Shown: positions 12,301-23,060 of the stretch, one piece after another | Layout of the letters: every line of letters begins with the position of its first letter | How positions within the stretch are numbered: the stretch's first letter is position 1 | Source of the DNA: Paracentrotus lividus | Taxonomy: Eukaryota > Echinodermata > Echinoidea > Camarodonta > Echinidae | Length of the DNA: 64,000 nt | Reading direction: 5' to 3' | Assembly (NCBI GenBank): GCA_940671915.1 | Contig: CALNVZ010002100.1 | Location: 69,654,006-69,718,005 of the forward strand | Notes under the pieces: model-generated | Told to the model about the DNA's origin: nothing | The model's database searches: none | What the model saw: only the letters and a program-made list of their open reading frames with translations | Program-made: the position numbers and the translations under genes

Positions 12301-15300
12301 GGGTGCTATAAACTGCTTGTGTGTCAATGTCTTGAAGGTATAATTCAAGCTACCGGTATGTTGATGCAGGGTATTTCTCATAGTGATATATCACCCAGAA
12401 TAAACTTGTACATGTATTGAGTCAAATATTATGTTTCAGTGTTTGAGATGGAGTATAAATATGTTTGGAATACCAACATGCTACCCATGATATATCCCTA
12501 AGCATATCAGGACAATTAATCCCTGGATAATTACCCACCAGGACAATGAAATAGGATTAGGTGTAGTTGTAGAATTAGGCCTTGGACACTTTGGTAAGCC
12601 AGGTTACAGCGCTAAAAATAAAATAGATAATTCAACAAAATGGCGGATTTTTAGTTGGTACCCTAAGGTACCAAATACTGCATCATGTATTGCCCAATTG
12701 TCTCTTTGTTTGTTTTGCCTGTTATCACACAATTCAATGTGCGACAAGGGTTCTTCTTCTTCTTCTTCCTTAAGTTACTAGTCTGTTTCAAATTAAAGAG
12801 TACCTCATTTAAATCTGTTATAAAGTTAGAAATACTGATAGTTTATCTAATTCATATTATTTTCAGAATATTTCTTTATTAATGTCATTATCTTTGTTTA
12901 TTTCTATTTCAGGCTGAGCTTAGTCAGGCCAAGATAGCAGTCATAGAGAGATCTAGAGTGGATGCTAGGTTACAGAGGGAAAGGTAAGATTTACAAGTTT
13001 CTTTTGAGATCCAGGAAGGAATGGCATAAGTTCTGTCACACACAGCGCTGCTGCAGCACACGCAATTATACACACCCTCAGCCTCACACACAAATACAAT
13101 TTCGAATCATGAAACTGAAAAAAAAAAGGCCTGCATTCTTTTGTGCGAGAGCAGATAATTTGTTTGTGTACGATCTTGATACATGTAGTTTGCATATTAT
13201 GATGATGATTAAAACAAGTAGTAAAAGCTGTATTACAATATAAGCTACAAAAAATACTTGAAACATTGCCATTTAGTTAAATTAACAAATACTTTCAATG
13301 CTGTGACAACAAATATTTTCATTGTATGTTTGTAGACCAGATAGTTAATAGACCAAATGGTAGTAGACAATTTGATTAAAGTTGTTATCAGACGAATTAG
13401 CAAGTAGATGTGATGAGTTATAACCAAACGTTTAGTGGATGAATGAACTAGATGAACTTGACAATGGACCATTATATTGTAGACAAACCATCGATTTACC
13501 ATCTGAAGTTGTAAGAACATTTACAAGTGCATTAGGGTGATTATGTATTGTGCAAAGTATTTTACTTTGTTGCTCCTTACTGCCAAAAAGAGTTGGAGTC
13601 TGTGTATCCAATGATAGAATAATGGATAACTTCTATTCATTGCCTTGGCAGATCTAATAAGGATCTGAGACAGGTCCAGAATGAGATTGAGAACCAGAAG
13701 GAGTTACTTCATACATTTGAACAGTCTGTAGAAAGGAAGGATCATATCATTTCCAACCTGACACGAGCCGTACAGAAGGAGAAAGATAGGTTTGAGATGC
13801 TCAGAAGATTTGAATCCTGGAAGCTGAGACACAGTGAGGATAGGAGACAAGTAAGTAGCCTTCAATCTTTAGGGTTATCAGTGCAGGCCGCACAGAAACG
13901 TTGTTGGCGCTAACAGAGCACAAACAGTAGGCCCAGCCACAGGTCAAAGGGTGATCACAGATGTAAATAATGCATTGTTGTGGCATTACCGGTTGTAACA
14001 GGACTACTGTTAGTGCGAACAACGTTTCTGTGCGGCGTGTACAGGTTATTTGCAACAGTATCTTACCAATCTGTTGTAAATACAGTTCTACAGTTCTACA
14101 GTTTTAGAGAATCGTGATTGATTGATTGATTGATTGATGATTGATTGCTTGAAGGTTTTATTCACGAAATTCTAATATCGCAGTCTTACAACATGAATTG
14201 ACAAGGATTACAGAAATATATACAAGGTAAATCTGTGATTTTGCAATGAATACGAAGAGCAACGAAATTATTACATGCTTCAGCTAGACAGTGCCCTCAT
14301 TGTTGTTGTTGTTTGGTTGGTTTTAACGGCGCATGTCATTCAATTTTGAATATTCACTTCCTATGTAGCATAGTCTTTGAATAAGGAAGTTTTTTTGTTT
14401 TCTTTTTTTTTCTTTTTTTGTCCGGGCGAGAACAAGAAATCTATCAAGTAATCTATGTTTATGTAATAGTATATTTCTACATGTGAGCTCTGTGGATCTC
14501 AACATGATTTTCATAATAACTATTTAATCCTTCACATATAGTTGTTAAACTTACAATCAATTTGATCTCATATATTTTGGGGGGCTTGGGACCAAAATAT
14601 ATTAAAAAAACTTTTAAATGTGGAAATTTTCCTTTTGGGTGAACACCTGTTGTATTGCACCTGTGCATCTTGACAAATCTTAGTTTGAAGCCACTGGGAA
14701 ATACAGGTGTATTTGATCATTATTCAACACTTATAGCATTTTCTTTCATTTTGCCTACAGGTGTTCACTGTAAAACTAGCAAGGCTTCACCATGAGAAAC
14801 GGTTGAAAAGTAAAGTCTGGGCTGCCTGGCATAGCATCATTGTTGCTAAGTGGAGACAGAGGGTCGAGAAGGCATGTCAAAGCAAGGCACAGGAGGTCTG
14901 CATGAAACTCACCAATGACTACGAAGCAAGATTAGCATCGGTAAGTGACTTCTCTGGGTCATTTCTGGAGGTAATATGGCTTCTTTCACTGCTTAGCATG
15001 TGTTGATTGTTAATGTCATGGAAAATATTTGAATCCAGAAGCGATATTATCAACAACTTGTTTCCAATTATGTTGTGTATGCTAGGAACCTGGATTAGTA
15101 TGGCAAGGTTGAGCAAGTGGTGTCTAGACATAGAATGGCTTCTCTTTCTTCTTGGCATATAAAGATTGTTAACGTCATGGAATATATTTGTATCCAGATG
15201 CACTATAATTAAATTTTTTCACATTAATTTGTGTGTTAGAAAGCTTGATTGGCATGACAAGGATGTACTTAATTAAAAACAAAAAGATTACAAAGACCAA

Positions 15301-18300
15301 ACGAAATCTAGGTCAATTAAGAAACAAATTTTTTTTTTTAAATTTTTTATATGGCTTCGAATACTAAACAAAGTTATGATCGTAACATTTTTAGACATGT
15401 GGACAATGATGCCGCTATTTACCGAAATCATCTTGATGTACAAGGGAGAACTGTGGCCCCAAGATCATTGGCTTGATAGAAAACATAAAGATTAGATAGA
15501 CATAAGAAAATCTAGTTCTTGACAACTAAACTAATTAATTATAATATTTTTAGACATAAGTCTCTCAATTTTTTTAACCTGAAGAAGGTTAAGCCGTTTT
15601 GCACTGTAAAAAAGTCTAGTTTGAGGAAAATATGACAACTAAACAAAGTCATTATAATATTTTAGACATATTTCTCTTATCTCAATAACTCTTAAAAAGT
15701 CAGGCTGTTTTGCAGTACAGAAAGCAGGGAGGGGTGGATGATCCCTTCCTGGGGGGTATTTCATGAAAGGACGTGTCGGACGTTTTATCCGACAAATTTT
15801 CTTTCAGCCAATCAGATGCAAGCAGTTTAGTAGGTTATAACAGTTGTCAGTTAGAATCAGTGAATATTTGTTTCATGAAATCGCAGCCATGGAATATCCA
15901 ATTACTGTATTCGCTGTTATTTTTGCCCGATCAATTTATTGCACTGAGCGGCCTCATAACATGTTCAGAGGTTCCTATGTTCGCAGTGCATGATCGTAAG
16001 CTCGCAATTGATGCTATTCAATAAATATTGATAAGAAATCATGACTGTATATTCGCAGGTTTTTAAATGCGCGTCTGCCGCTCTTTGCGAGAAATGCGCG
16101 AAAATTAATGTACTGCGAATATGTCCTAAATATAGTAACCTGAAACTTAGAACAAACTGTATATCTAGCATTTTTATAGTGCCATGTCTAGTAGTATGCA
16201 GTTTCTAACCTTTATAATAAATATTTTTTCCTTGGTGCATGTCGGTAGCTTACCCCACATTTGTTATAGATTTACTTCAAATAGTCTTGGCCTATGTAGC
16301 TAAAAAATGTGTAGAGATATTTTGCACTTTGAAAGATAATGAGGCATTACTGTAAATGGGAAATTTGAAAATTTGTGTACAAACAAAAAAAATGGAGAGA
16401 AGTTCTATGACTATGACGGAAAGGCAATTGTGGGGATCACCAGAAAATTTTTTTTTTGGACGCAACGCTGGACGTAACCCAACGTAAGTGTCTGTGTCTG
16501 GAGCATTAGGGTAAAAATTACAACACTTGTTTCTTTTTTTTTTTTTTTTTTTAGTTAAATGAGGCCCTAGAAGCCTCCCGTGCTGAGGTGACCAAACTGC
16601 ATGCTGAGAGAGATTATTATGAAGAATCTATGAAGAAAGCATTCATGAGGGGTGTATGTGCTCTCAATATGGAAGCTATGGCCATGTTCCATGATGGCGA
16701 AGGTAGGTGCTTTTGTAAATGAAGAGTTTTGTCGCAAAAGGTATTGAATCCGCTTTTGTAAGTTCAGAGAAAAGGGCACTTGTATAGCTGACAATGTAAA
16801 CGTGATATTAAGAGGTTCATTTTGTTATGGTTGCTCTCAAAATTTATCGTCTGATATTAATATCTTAGTTTTCGTCAAAAGTGGATTTTATTCCCTTGTG
16901 GGATAATACTTTTCAAATATTTGGGAGAATATTGGATGACCTTGAGTGGGATACGTAGAAATATTTTCCTTCAGCGAGTAATAATATTTCACGTACATGT
17001 ATCTCAAGAAAATTGATTATCCAGTATTTTAATTATTATTCAGATACCCCAAAATATTTAATCTTGTCATTTTTTGTCATCCTTTTGTAGCGATCTTATT
17101 GTAATGTAATTGTAATGAATTTGAAGTTTCCCATATCTCTTCAAAAGCATTTTTGATACACAATGCAATTCTGATGTCACAGAGCTGCATGCGCCTATTA
17201 CTAAAAAATATACACTGCGTTTTCTCAAATCAGCTGCATACACACACACACACACACACTCATTTTATTGGCTAATGATGATCTTGTGGGCAGGGCAAAA
17301 TATTTGTGAATCCAATATTAAAAATAGTGGACTGTTTTCATAGGCATATACTTTAAAATGAGACATATTTTAGCTCTCTAAAGCAACCTCCAAAGACATA
17401 AAAAAATATCTGCGCCTCTAAAATCCTACAATCTATAATATTGATGGATATCATTCATCAAATACGTAGAGAGTTAATGGAGTATTGCCATTGATATCAG
17501 TAAACCCCCTCCCCCCCAAAAAAAAGAAATGATTTCATAAGTTAAAGAAGCTCGTCACAACATACATGTACAGTATGTCAGGGCCCTGCCATCTTGATTT
17601 CAAAAGCAAAATGTGAGGAAAACCTTACAACAGCATCTAGCAGCTAAACATGCCACTCCTGTAAGGCCACATGTTTATGCACGAAACTGAGTACTAGTAG
17701 TAATCCATCGCTAATTGCTTACGTCAATTGGCAACTTTAATTGTCTGTCAGTGCGCAGAACTTTCAAAGAAATATAACAGAACAAATGTGAGGGAAATCG
17801 AACAAGTAAAAAAATTGGGGGAGAAGTAGCTGGAAATCTAGCTTAATAACTTCTTTCTGGATATTATTCCACATATTCTACTATAGACTAATTAAAAAGA
17901 ATTTGTATAGTAGTATGTGAATGCTGCTTTAAACTTTTACCACTCTTTCATTTCATATGTTTACCCATGCTACTTCTATCATATTACACATGAATAAATG
18001 CAATTGGGAGGAGGTAGTATTAGGTTTCATGACAGGTCGAGTGTGGCAACTCTATCAAGTGTGTTTGTGGATATTGATGGCAGAATATTAGCCCTTATCA
18101 AACTGGTCTATTTGATCTTCTTATCACCTTTGGGAGAGGGGTTGGGGTGGGAAACACCTAATTACATGTAGCACACGCTTCAGAAGTAATTTTGAAGGAT
18201 ATTTTACTTATTTCTTATAATTGATAATTTTTACAAATTGTTTTCTTTAATATCTTATTCCTTTTACTCATTTGAGAGTTCCAAAGAGGAGGGGGCAGAT

Positions 18301-20873
18301 GTGTACTTCTGTACATTTGTTTATATTGTCATCATTGTACACGTGTTTATATTGTTTACACAGTTTGTTTATATTGTCAATATATGGAGTCTAACAAATA
18401 GAGTCAACAATTATTTGTTGCCTAAAGTGCATATAGATTTGATCTGTTTGAAATCAAGGGATTAAATTTGTTATTCAATGTATTTCTTTCTTTTTTTTAT
18501 TCATGATATGGTACAGAAGGAGCTGGACAGGTTAACCCATCGTCCCATGCCCCTGCCTCAACGTCAGCAACGGTAGCACAACCAGTAGCAGGTTCCGTCC
18601 CCGCCCCAGCCCACATCACAGCTCATATCCCAGCCAACACAAGACCATCGTCGATCCATACGACCTCACATGGGCTCTCTGTACCAAGTACTCAAACCTT
18701 AGGCCACCATACTCAATCATCATTAACACACAGCCAGAGAGCAAGTGCTGCTCCCATCAAAAAAACTGTAAGCATATTCTCTGTTTTTTTTTTTGTTATA
18801 TCTTATTGATTACCTGGGTAAATTGTTGTTCATTGTCGTACTTGATGATAACAGTGTATTTTTCTTACATTTTTTTTTGTTGTCTGATTCAGTTAAAAAA
18901 AATTGAAGATTTTGGTAACTTAAAACCACAGTACCGTTGCTTAAAACTTTCTATTATAGTAGCATTTCCAACAATAGTAACTTTCATGAAATATTGCATT
19001 TTGATTGCCTGTTGAGCAACATTATCATCATGATGGTAGTTTACCATTCTACTATGATAGCAACTGTTTATGCAATACCAACCAGATGTTTTACCCTTAT
19101 TCAGAAAAACTACCTGTATATATAAATAAGCACTGCATTTGCTTTTGAGATTCCTTAGAGCATATTCATTACCCTGTGCATGTCACATAAATTTGTAGCA
19201 GGAAAATCTGTGATTCTGAATGGACAATATTAAAAAAAAAATACTTGCAAAATTTTAGAATTGTGATGGTTTTATTCATAATGCATTGTTGTGCTCATCT
19301 ATTTGTGATGTGAAGGAATGTTATGTTGACCTTTTACATGTATATGTATGAAATTACTCTAAAAATAAAAATTGAGAAAACAGAATTATTGTCAAAGAAA
19401 TATCAAAAGTTTGTAGTTTGTTGTGGAATTTAATTGGTTCTTCAAGGCTGTTTAGGCCTTATTCTTGTTTTCTTATAAATGTATATCATTGAAAAAGTAT
19501 TGCAACAGTCTTGAACTTTAACTGCATGTAGGTTATTATCAACAAATATGAGCCTCTATGAACTATAAATAAAATTGAATAAGAAATAAAAATTAATTAA
19601 AAATTTCACCAACATCAATAAAAAAAATTTTTAATTGAAAGGTACACGTAGAATCGAAGCCATACATGTGCATATATGAAGAGTTTGGTTCCAAAAGGCA
19701 GTACTGGTTTGTCCATAATTCTAAGTTCTGGGGAAAAAAAAACAAGATTTTTTGAATTATTTTACACATTTAGATAGCAATGTCACTTTGAGATAATACT
19801 TTGGGAGATTATATCACTGTATGATAGAAGTACATTTGTATAAAAGCACTCTTTAAAATATTAAAAAGTGAAGTTTGCACAAGTGATTGTGACGATTTTT
19901 TCCCCAATGGATTTTATGAATTGAAACTATCGTATATCATGCAATATTTTGGTTCAAAATCATCCAATCGTCCAACAGGTTTTTGAGCACCATTTTCAAG
20001 TTCAGCTCAGCTCTTTGGAAGCGTCAGTTTATGAGGCCAGTGGAACTAAAATGATAGCATTAATAATGCCAAGAAATTAATGGATCAGTTTTTGTAAAAT
20101 ATTAATCAACTTACCTTTTGTAATTAAGATATTGATATATGTATCAAGATATTGTAATTGCTGAAATCCCTTGGAATATTAACCTTTAACAATGCTTGTT
20201 TTGTTTATCTAGGCTACAAGCAAGCCATCACATAGTAAGACAGTCTCAGCTAGAATCAGTGGTAGAAGTGAGCTACAATCATCCAGTGGTCTTAATCCAC
20301 CAATGGCATCGGTAGTGGTGGAGAGACACCATCCTATTACACAGGTTTGTTTTGGCTTTGTTTTGTTTTTTTGTTTTTTTAGGGGAAGTTCATCTAATAT
20401 CCATTTTGTCTAATGTCCACTTGGTCTAACACTACTTGGTTAATTCCTGTAACCACCTTGTAATAGACCAAATATTCATTTGGGAATGAAAATAGAGCAT
20501 ATAGATGTAATTGCAATTTAGACGAATTGACAATTGGGTCAAGTATGTATTGGACCAAAATTTTAGTAGATTAAATGGGTTTAGCCTATGTGGTATAATA
20601 ATAATGTAACATACAATTATGCATCTATTTTGAAAGTTGAATCCAGCAAGACAGAAATCTCCCCCATTGATTATATCTTATGCTTGATTAGTAACATTGG
20701 GATGTGTTTTGTCTTTCCTGCAGCAAACTGTTGGCCATGCTACAGCAGCTCGATACCCCATGCCTGTACAAGGTCTACCACAGCATCCTACTGGTTCGTC
20801 ATCATCTAGAGGTGGGATGCCATCCAGAAAGCAGGCGGTACCAGGTGCACCTACAGTCAAGGTGGTACACTAG
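7931..20873 (+). CDS. POC5: POC5 centriolar protein, complete coding region in ten exons
   Basis: POC5 is a centrin-binding protein of the centriole inner scaffold, needed for centriole elongation and maturation. Coding exons: 7931-8159, 8630-8779, 9189-9388, 12913-12983, 13652-13850, 14761-14940, 16555-16702, 18517-18767, 20213-20344, 20724-20873. All introns are GT-AG and every phase joins, giving 569 residues; human POC5 is, from memory, about 575. The start at 7931 was chosen because MSTTTESDSIP and the following LQEEYQELLQYAVVTP align with the known N-terminus. Core: coiled coil about 190-265, centrin-binding helices with Trp at about 262-335, and the conserved SMKKAFMRGVCALNMEAM block at 368-385. 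The C-terminus ends KVVH, close to the vertebrate KVVD. It converges on the TANC gene. Identification rests on remembered family sequence and is very secure. Confidence 0.96.
8492..8603. repeat. Eroded copy of the TTCGCG foldback family (copy 1)
   Basis: This matches the outer parts of the elements at 36316, 54589 and 61954, with a shared left end (GGTTAATTTTGC) and right end (AAAATATCTGTAC...CTTTTATATAGT). Most of the interior is missing and CpG sites have decayed. It lies 26 nt upstream of the acceptor of the second POC5 exon. Confidence 0.55.
9383..10170 (+). repeat. About 75-80-bp tandem repeat that includes the POC5 exon 3 splice donor
   Basis: Four copies of a unit built on GTTCTTGTAAGTA...CTAGT(G/C)ACGGTCATCAGAGAGAATTAGGTGGGG start near 9383, 9950, 10016 and 10094. 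The first copy straddles the real exon-intron boundary at 9388/9389, so later copies carry decoy donors. The one at 10105 keeps GTAAGT; the one near 10021 reads GAAAGT. A 0.5-kb element (9464-9949) interrupts copies one and two. Confidence 0.75.
9464..9949 (+). repeat. Dispersed 0.4-0.5-kb element with internal hairpin, copy 1
   Basis: This block is repeated, same orientation, at about 21875-22238: shared start TATAGCA(A/T)TAACA, GATCACTGCATTTA, ACAGGGAAGTGTGTTA and shared end AAATCACAGAGCCATTTTAT. Inside is an inverted repeat (about 9705-9782) whose arms read GTAGATCTTGAGCTACTTA and its complement. It splits the tandem repeat 9383-10170, so it inserted after that array formed. No transposase frame is seen. 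Confidence 0.7.
10740..11720 (+). repeat. Intra-intron segmental duplication
   Basis: Sequence at about 10740-11010 is repeated at about 11288-11670. Shared blocks are AATTGGGGAATA, ATACCATAGAGCA, AAAGAAAACAAGAA, AAAGGCCACC, CAATTCTATTTAAATATCTG and GACGTGCACGTG, in the same order. A further block near 11100-11150 matches 11690-11740 in inverted orientation. Everything lies within POC5 intron 3. Confidence 0.6.
11469..11542. repeat. Short foldback element with TATGCCTCC ends
   Basis: Starts TATGCCTCCACCACCC and ends with GGGCGGAGGCATA, giving inverted ends, with an internal palindromic CCACCCAAGGTGGTACCGG. It is inserted in the second copy of the 10740-11720 duplication, where the first copy has no counterpart. 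Confidence 0.6.
12913..14940 (+). CDS. POC5: POC5 exons 4-6: coiled coil and centrin-binding helices
   Basis: Exons 12913-12983, 13652-13850 and 14761-14940 encode residues 194-343. The first part (ELSQAKIAVIERSRVD) sits where human POC5, as I recall it, has its first Trp-containing centrin-binding repeat, but the tryptophans are missing here. A heptad-rich stretch follows (NEIENQKELLHTFEQSVERK). Then come two clear Sfi1-like repeats: MLRRFESWKLRHSEDRRQ, and a second built on VWAAWHSIIVAKWRQRVEKA. Binding to centrin is established for the family; the loss of repeat one is read from this sequence. Confidence 0.93.
14960..15215 (+). repeat. Two diverged direct repeats just inside POC5 intron 6
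   Basis: The stretch ATGGCTTCT...TTAATGTCATGGAAAATATTTGAATCCAGA near 14975-15045 returns near 15130-15200 as ATGGCTTCTC...TTAACGTCATGGAATATATTTGTATCCAGA, a period of about 160 bp. The first copy starts about 35 nt after the exon 6 donor. Confidence 0.65.
15361..15720 (+). repeat. Three-fold imperfect repeat in POC5 intron 6
   Basis: The core ACTAAACAAAGT...ATAATATTTTTAGACAT occurs near 15363, 15526 and 15635. The last two copies are each followed by AAG(T/G)...AGGCTGTTTTGCA-type sequence. Spacing is irregular (about 160 and 110 bp). Confidence 0.5.
15745..15895. repeat. Probable MITE end (GGGGTATTTCATGAAAGGAC type)
   Basis: Begins CCTGGGGGGTATTTCATGAA, with a nearby palindrome GTCGGACGTTTTATCCGAC, and a TTTCATGAAAT stretch lies near the far end. 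The overall style matches the other foldback elements in the window, but the far terminal repeat is too eroded to define. Confidence 0.35.
15903..16137 (+). repeat. TACTGTATTCGC foldback family, copy 1
   Basis: About 235 bp bounded by TACTGTATTCGC and its decayed complement. The whole element is repeated in the opposite orientation at 21611-21844, sharing long blocks such as ATTAATTTTCGC, CATGATTTC and CCGCTCAG read in the appropriate sense. Confidence 0.75.
16555..16702 (+). CDS. POC5: POC5 exon 7: conserved POC5 box
   Basis: Encodes residues 344-392, including SMKKAFMRGVCALNMEAMAM, the most conserved stretch of the family and almost identical to vertebrates. The upstream helix (ASRAEVTKLHAERDYYEE) continues the coiled coil. 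The acceptor is preceded by an uninterrupted T-tract of about 20 bases. The donor is GTAGGT at 16703. Confidence 0.95.
16703..18516 (+). other. POC5 intron 7 (1.8 kb)
   Basis: No exon or nested gene is seen. It contains a (CA)n microsatellite at about 17236-17258, a C-run near 17505-17517 and a short triplicated TGTTTATATTGT near 18320-18380. Confidence 0.6.
18517..20873 (+). CDS. POC5: POC5 exons 8-10: Ala/Pro/Ser/Thr tail and conserved C-terminus
   Basis: Exon 18517-18767 encodes a low-complexity Ala/Ser/Thr/Pro/His linker, equivalent to the variable Ala/Ser-rich region of vertebrate POC5. Exon 20213-20344 encodes KTVSARISGRSEL and PPMASVVVERHHPIT, matching the conserved vertebrate ITARITGR and PPMSSVVVEKHHPVT segments. 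Exon 20724-20873 ends APTVKVVH followed by TAG at 20871-20873. These tail motifs confirm that the gene model reaches the true C-terminus. Confidence 0.94.
18768..20212 (+). other. POC5 intron 8 (1.4 kb)
   Basis: AT-rich intron with no recognisable exon, RNA gene or named repeat. The open frames at 18806-19125 have no family features. Confidence 0.6.
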
Positions 20874-21030
20874 ACTAAATGCACAACTGCCCACGGTTCA
20901 TGTTTGTTTATAAGATTTTTTTTCATGGTTGATTGCTTATCCTAATGTAAGGTAAGGATTGCTTCTGCCATGTACATGTATACGGAAGGTATTCCACATT
21001 CCCAACACGGTGCTCATTCATGGTTCTTGC

Positions 21031-21290
21031 AGAGATGCCAACACTACGGAATAATTATAACATTAGAAATTAGAACTCAAATAACCCAAATAGTAAGAAA
21101 AGCTAAAATGAATGACTTCTCACTAGAGAAAGCATGAATAATAACATTTTGCTACATCATTCAATTTTGGGAATGCATTCAAATCACTAGTTTTCTTTCT
21201 CTTATTAACCAGATATTTGTTTCAGCTGTTTGAACAATTTGGGTTATTTGCGTTCTAATTTTATAATTATTCCGTAGTGTTGGCATCTCT
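21031..21290. repeat. Foldback element with about 60-bp terminal inverted repeats
   Basis: AGAGATGCCAACACTACGGA at the left end is matched by its complement at 21271-21290. Pairing continues through AATAATTATAA, TTAGAA and AAATAACCCAAAT on each side, around an AT-rich centre. It begins 158 bp after the POC5 stop codon, so it is probably transcribed. Confidence 0.8.
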
Positions 21291-21610
21291 GTTGTTGATA
21301 TTTTTTATGGGGCTATCATTCATTATATGAATATTCACATCAATTAGATCGAATGTTTGCCATTTAATCTAACCCTAATATAACCGGGCCCTGCCCCTTT
21401 CAACTTTTACACTGCCATCCCGCCCGCGAGATTTTTTGACTTTTTCATGTGCGTATTTTAAAACACTCCATGAATAATTCATTAGTCAGATACAGGTAAC
21501 TCTGCCCAAGTTGAATCTTTTGGGACAATAGAAATCTGTTCGACTTGTGAGAGGGGAATAATATATGTCTTGTATGATCTGGATTAAAAAATTGCTTCGA
21601 CTTGGGTGAT

Positions 21611-21844
21611 TACTGTATTCGTGGAAAAATTTGCAGTACATTAATTTTCGCAGATTTCGCGCAAAGAGTGGCAGGCGTGAATTAAAAGACCTGTGAACTA
21701 TAAGCATGATTTCCTATGCATGCATTGAATGGGTTCAATTGCGAACTTACGAACATGCAGCGCGAATTTAAGAACCTGTTGACATGTTTTGAAGCCGCTC
21801 AGCGCGAAAAAATTAATTGCGCAAAAATAACAGTGAATACAGTA
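21611..21844 (-). repeat. TACTGTATTCGC foldback family, copy 2
   Basis: This is the inverted relative of 15903-16137. It is bounded by TACTGTATTCG on the left and GTGAATACAGTA on the right and has a CpG-containing interior, in contrast to the CpG-poor flanks. Confidence 0.75.
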
Positions 21845-21874
21845 TTTGACTTATGCGCCCTATGAAGAGTTGAC

Positions 21875-22238
21875 TGTTATAGCATTAACACACACCCGAG
21901 CGTGCGTTAGCGGTGATCACTGCATTTACATTTAATCGCACAATACAGGGAAGTGTGTTAATGCTTTTATAAAATTGCGTCATTTTGCTAGATCTAGTAG
22001 ATCTTAAGTTACTTACCAAAAAAATTCCAAGGGATTATCCCTTGGAATTTTTGGTAAGTAGCTCAAGTAGCTACATCACGATCATCATCCAAGAAAGTAA
22101 AAAAGACCCGGATGGAGTGTGTTATCGCTCTTTTTGCGCCGAAAAATGCACGCTGGTGCTTTGCATAAAAAATACAGCATCACACGTGATGAGTTTTGAC
22201 CAACCACGATGCGTAAAATCACAGAGCCATTTTATAAA
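21875..22238 (+). repeat. Dispersed hairpin element, copy 2
   Basis: Second copy of the element at 9464-9949. The internal hairpin is stronger here: TTACCAAAAAAATTCCAAGGG pairs with CCCTTGGAATTTTTGGTAA across a 6-base loop, about 22012-22060. A 142-codon frame across the 3' half is not conserved in the other copy, so it is not called as a gene. Confidence 0.7.
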
Positions 22239-23060
22239 GTTACATAACAACTCCCTTATTTATAATTTGAATAAGAAACCAGAATTGCGAGCAGTATTCA
22301 ACAGGTGCCAACAAGTAGGGAAAATAGTATTATGTGACGTTATTAGTCAAGTTTCCCTAAATGCTGGAGCATGTTCAACAAACATTAATTTTTCTACGTA
22401 TAAAATGCTGTAAGGAACCAATCAAAGGTTTGTCTGACATAGCAGTGTTTTCAGGTAGAAAAAAATTGGTTTTGTGACTTAAATGGTTGTATGAAGTTCA
22501 TCCCAAATTAAGCCAATATCCTCAACTGTCATTATTGCACAAAGTATGAAAATAATTCATGCTTTAGTAACCGCTGTCCACTTGTAAAGGACATGAAAGT
22601 GAGGCTGCGCCTGTATAAATCAGGTAACAAAGTTAATTTTTTTTTTACCTTGTTAGCTGATTTTCGACATTAGTAATTATGGCCCCCTTACATGAATATT
22701 GAATTCCTGCGCAGTCTCATTTTCATGCTCTGTGCAAAAGTGTAAAGAGCTCACTGAAACAAAGTATTTTCAGATTTTGGTGTCAATATGACAGTTTAGG
22801 AAATGAGCTTTGACTTTCTATCCAGTATATAAACCTACCCCCCCCCCCCCCATGTTATTATTTTCTGTTATTTTGCAGCCATTTCAGAATGGTCTTGACC
22901 TTACTTTTAATTTATAGGATTTTATTTAGGATAGGATCAGACTTGCTTGTTATAAGCAGTGGTATTTATAATGTGTAATAAGCTTCTTTATTGAATTTTT
23001 GTTCTGAATAAAATTGTGAATAAATGCCTGTAAATAAAGAAAGTGAATAAATTAATAGAA

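Larger units (their letters stand above)
20874..23060 (+). other. POC5: POC5 3' UTR and downstream flank with clustered AATAAA signals
   Basis: No coding sequence follows the stop. Four AATAAA hexamers crowd at 23007-23012, 23019-23024, 23033-23038 and 23046-23051, a plausible polyadenylation region about 2.1 kb past the stop; an earlier site cannot be excluded. The interval contains three transposable elements (21031-21290, 21611-21844 and about 21875-22238), which would sit in the 3' UTR if the distal site is used. Confidence 0.35.

Noticed and set aside
13330..13500. Repeat relation between 13330-13500 and 20380-20590 (iterated GGTCTA / TAGACC words)
   Set aside because: Similarity is limited to short words without a collinear alignment I could defend.
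21985..22413. 142-codon + strand frame as a transposon protein
   Set aside because: It crosses the end of the dispersed hairpin element and is not preserved in the copy at 9464-9949.
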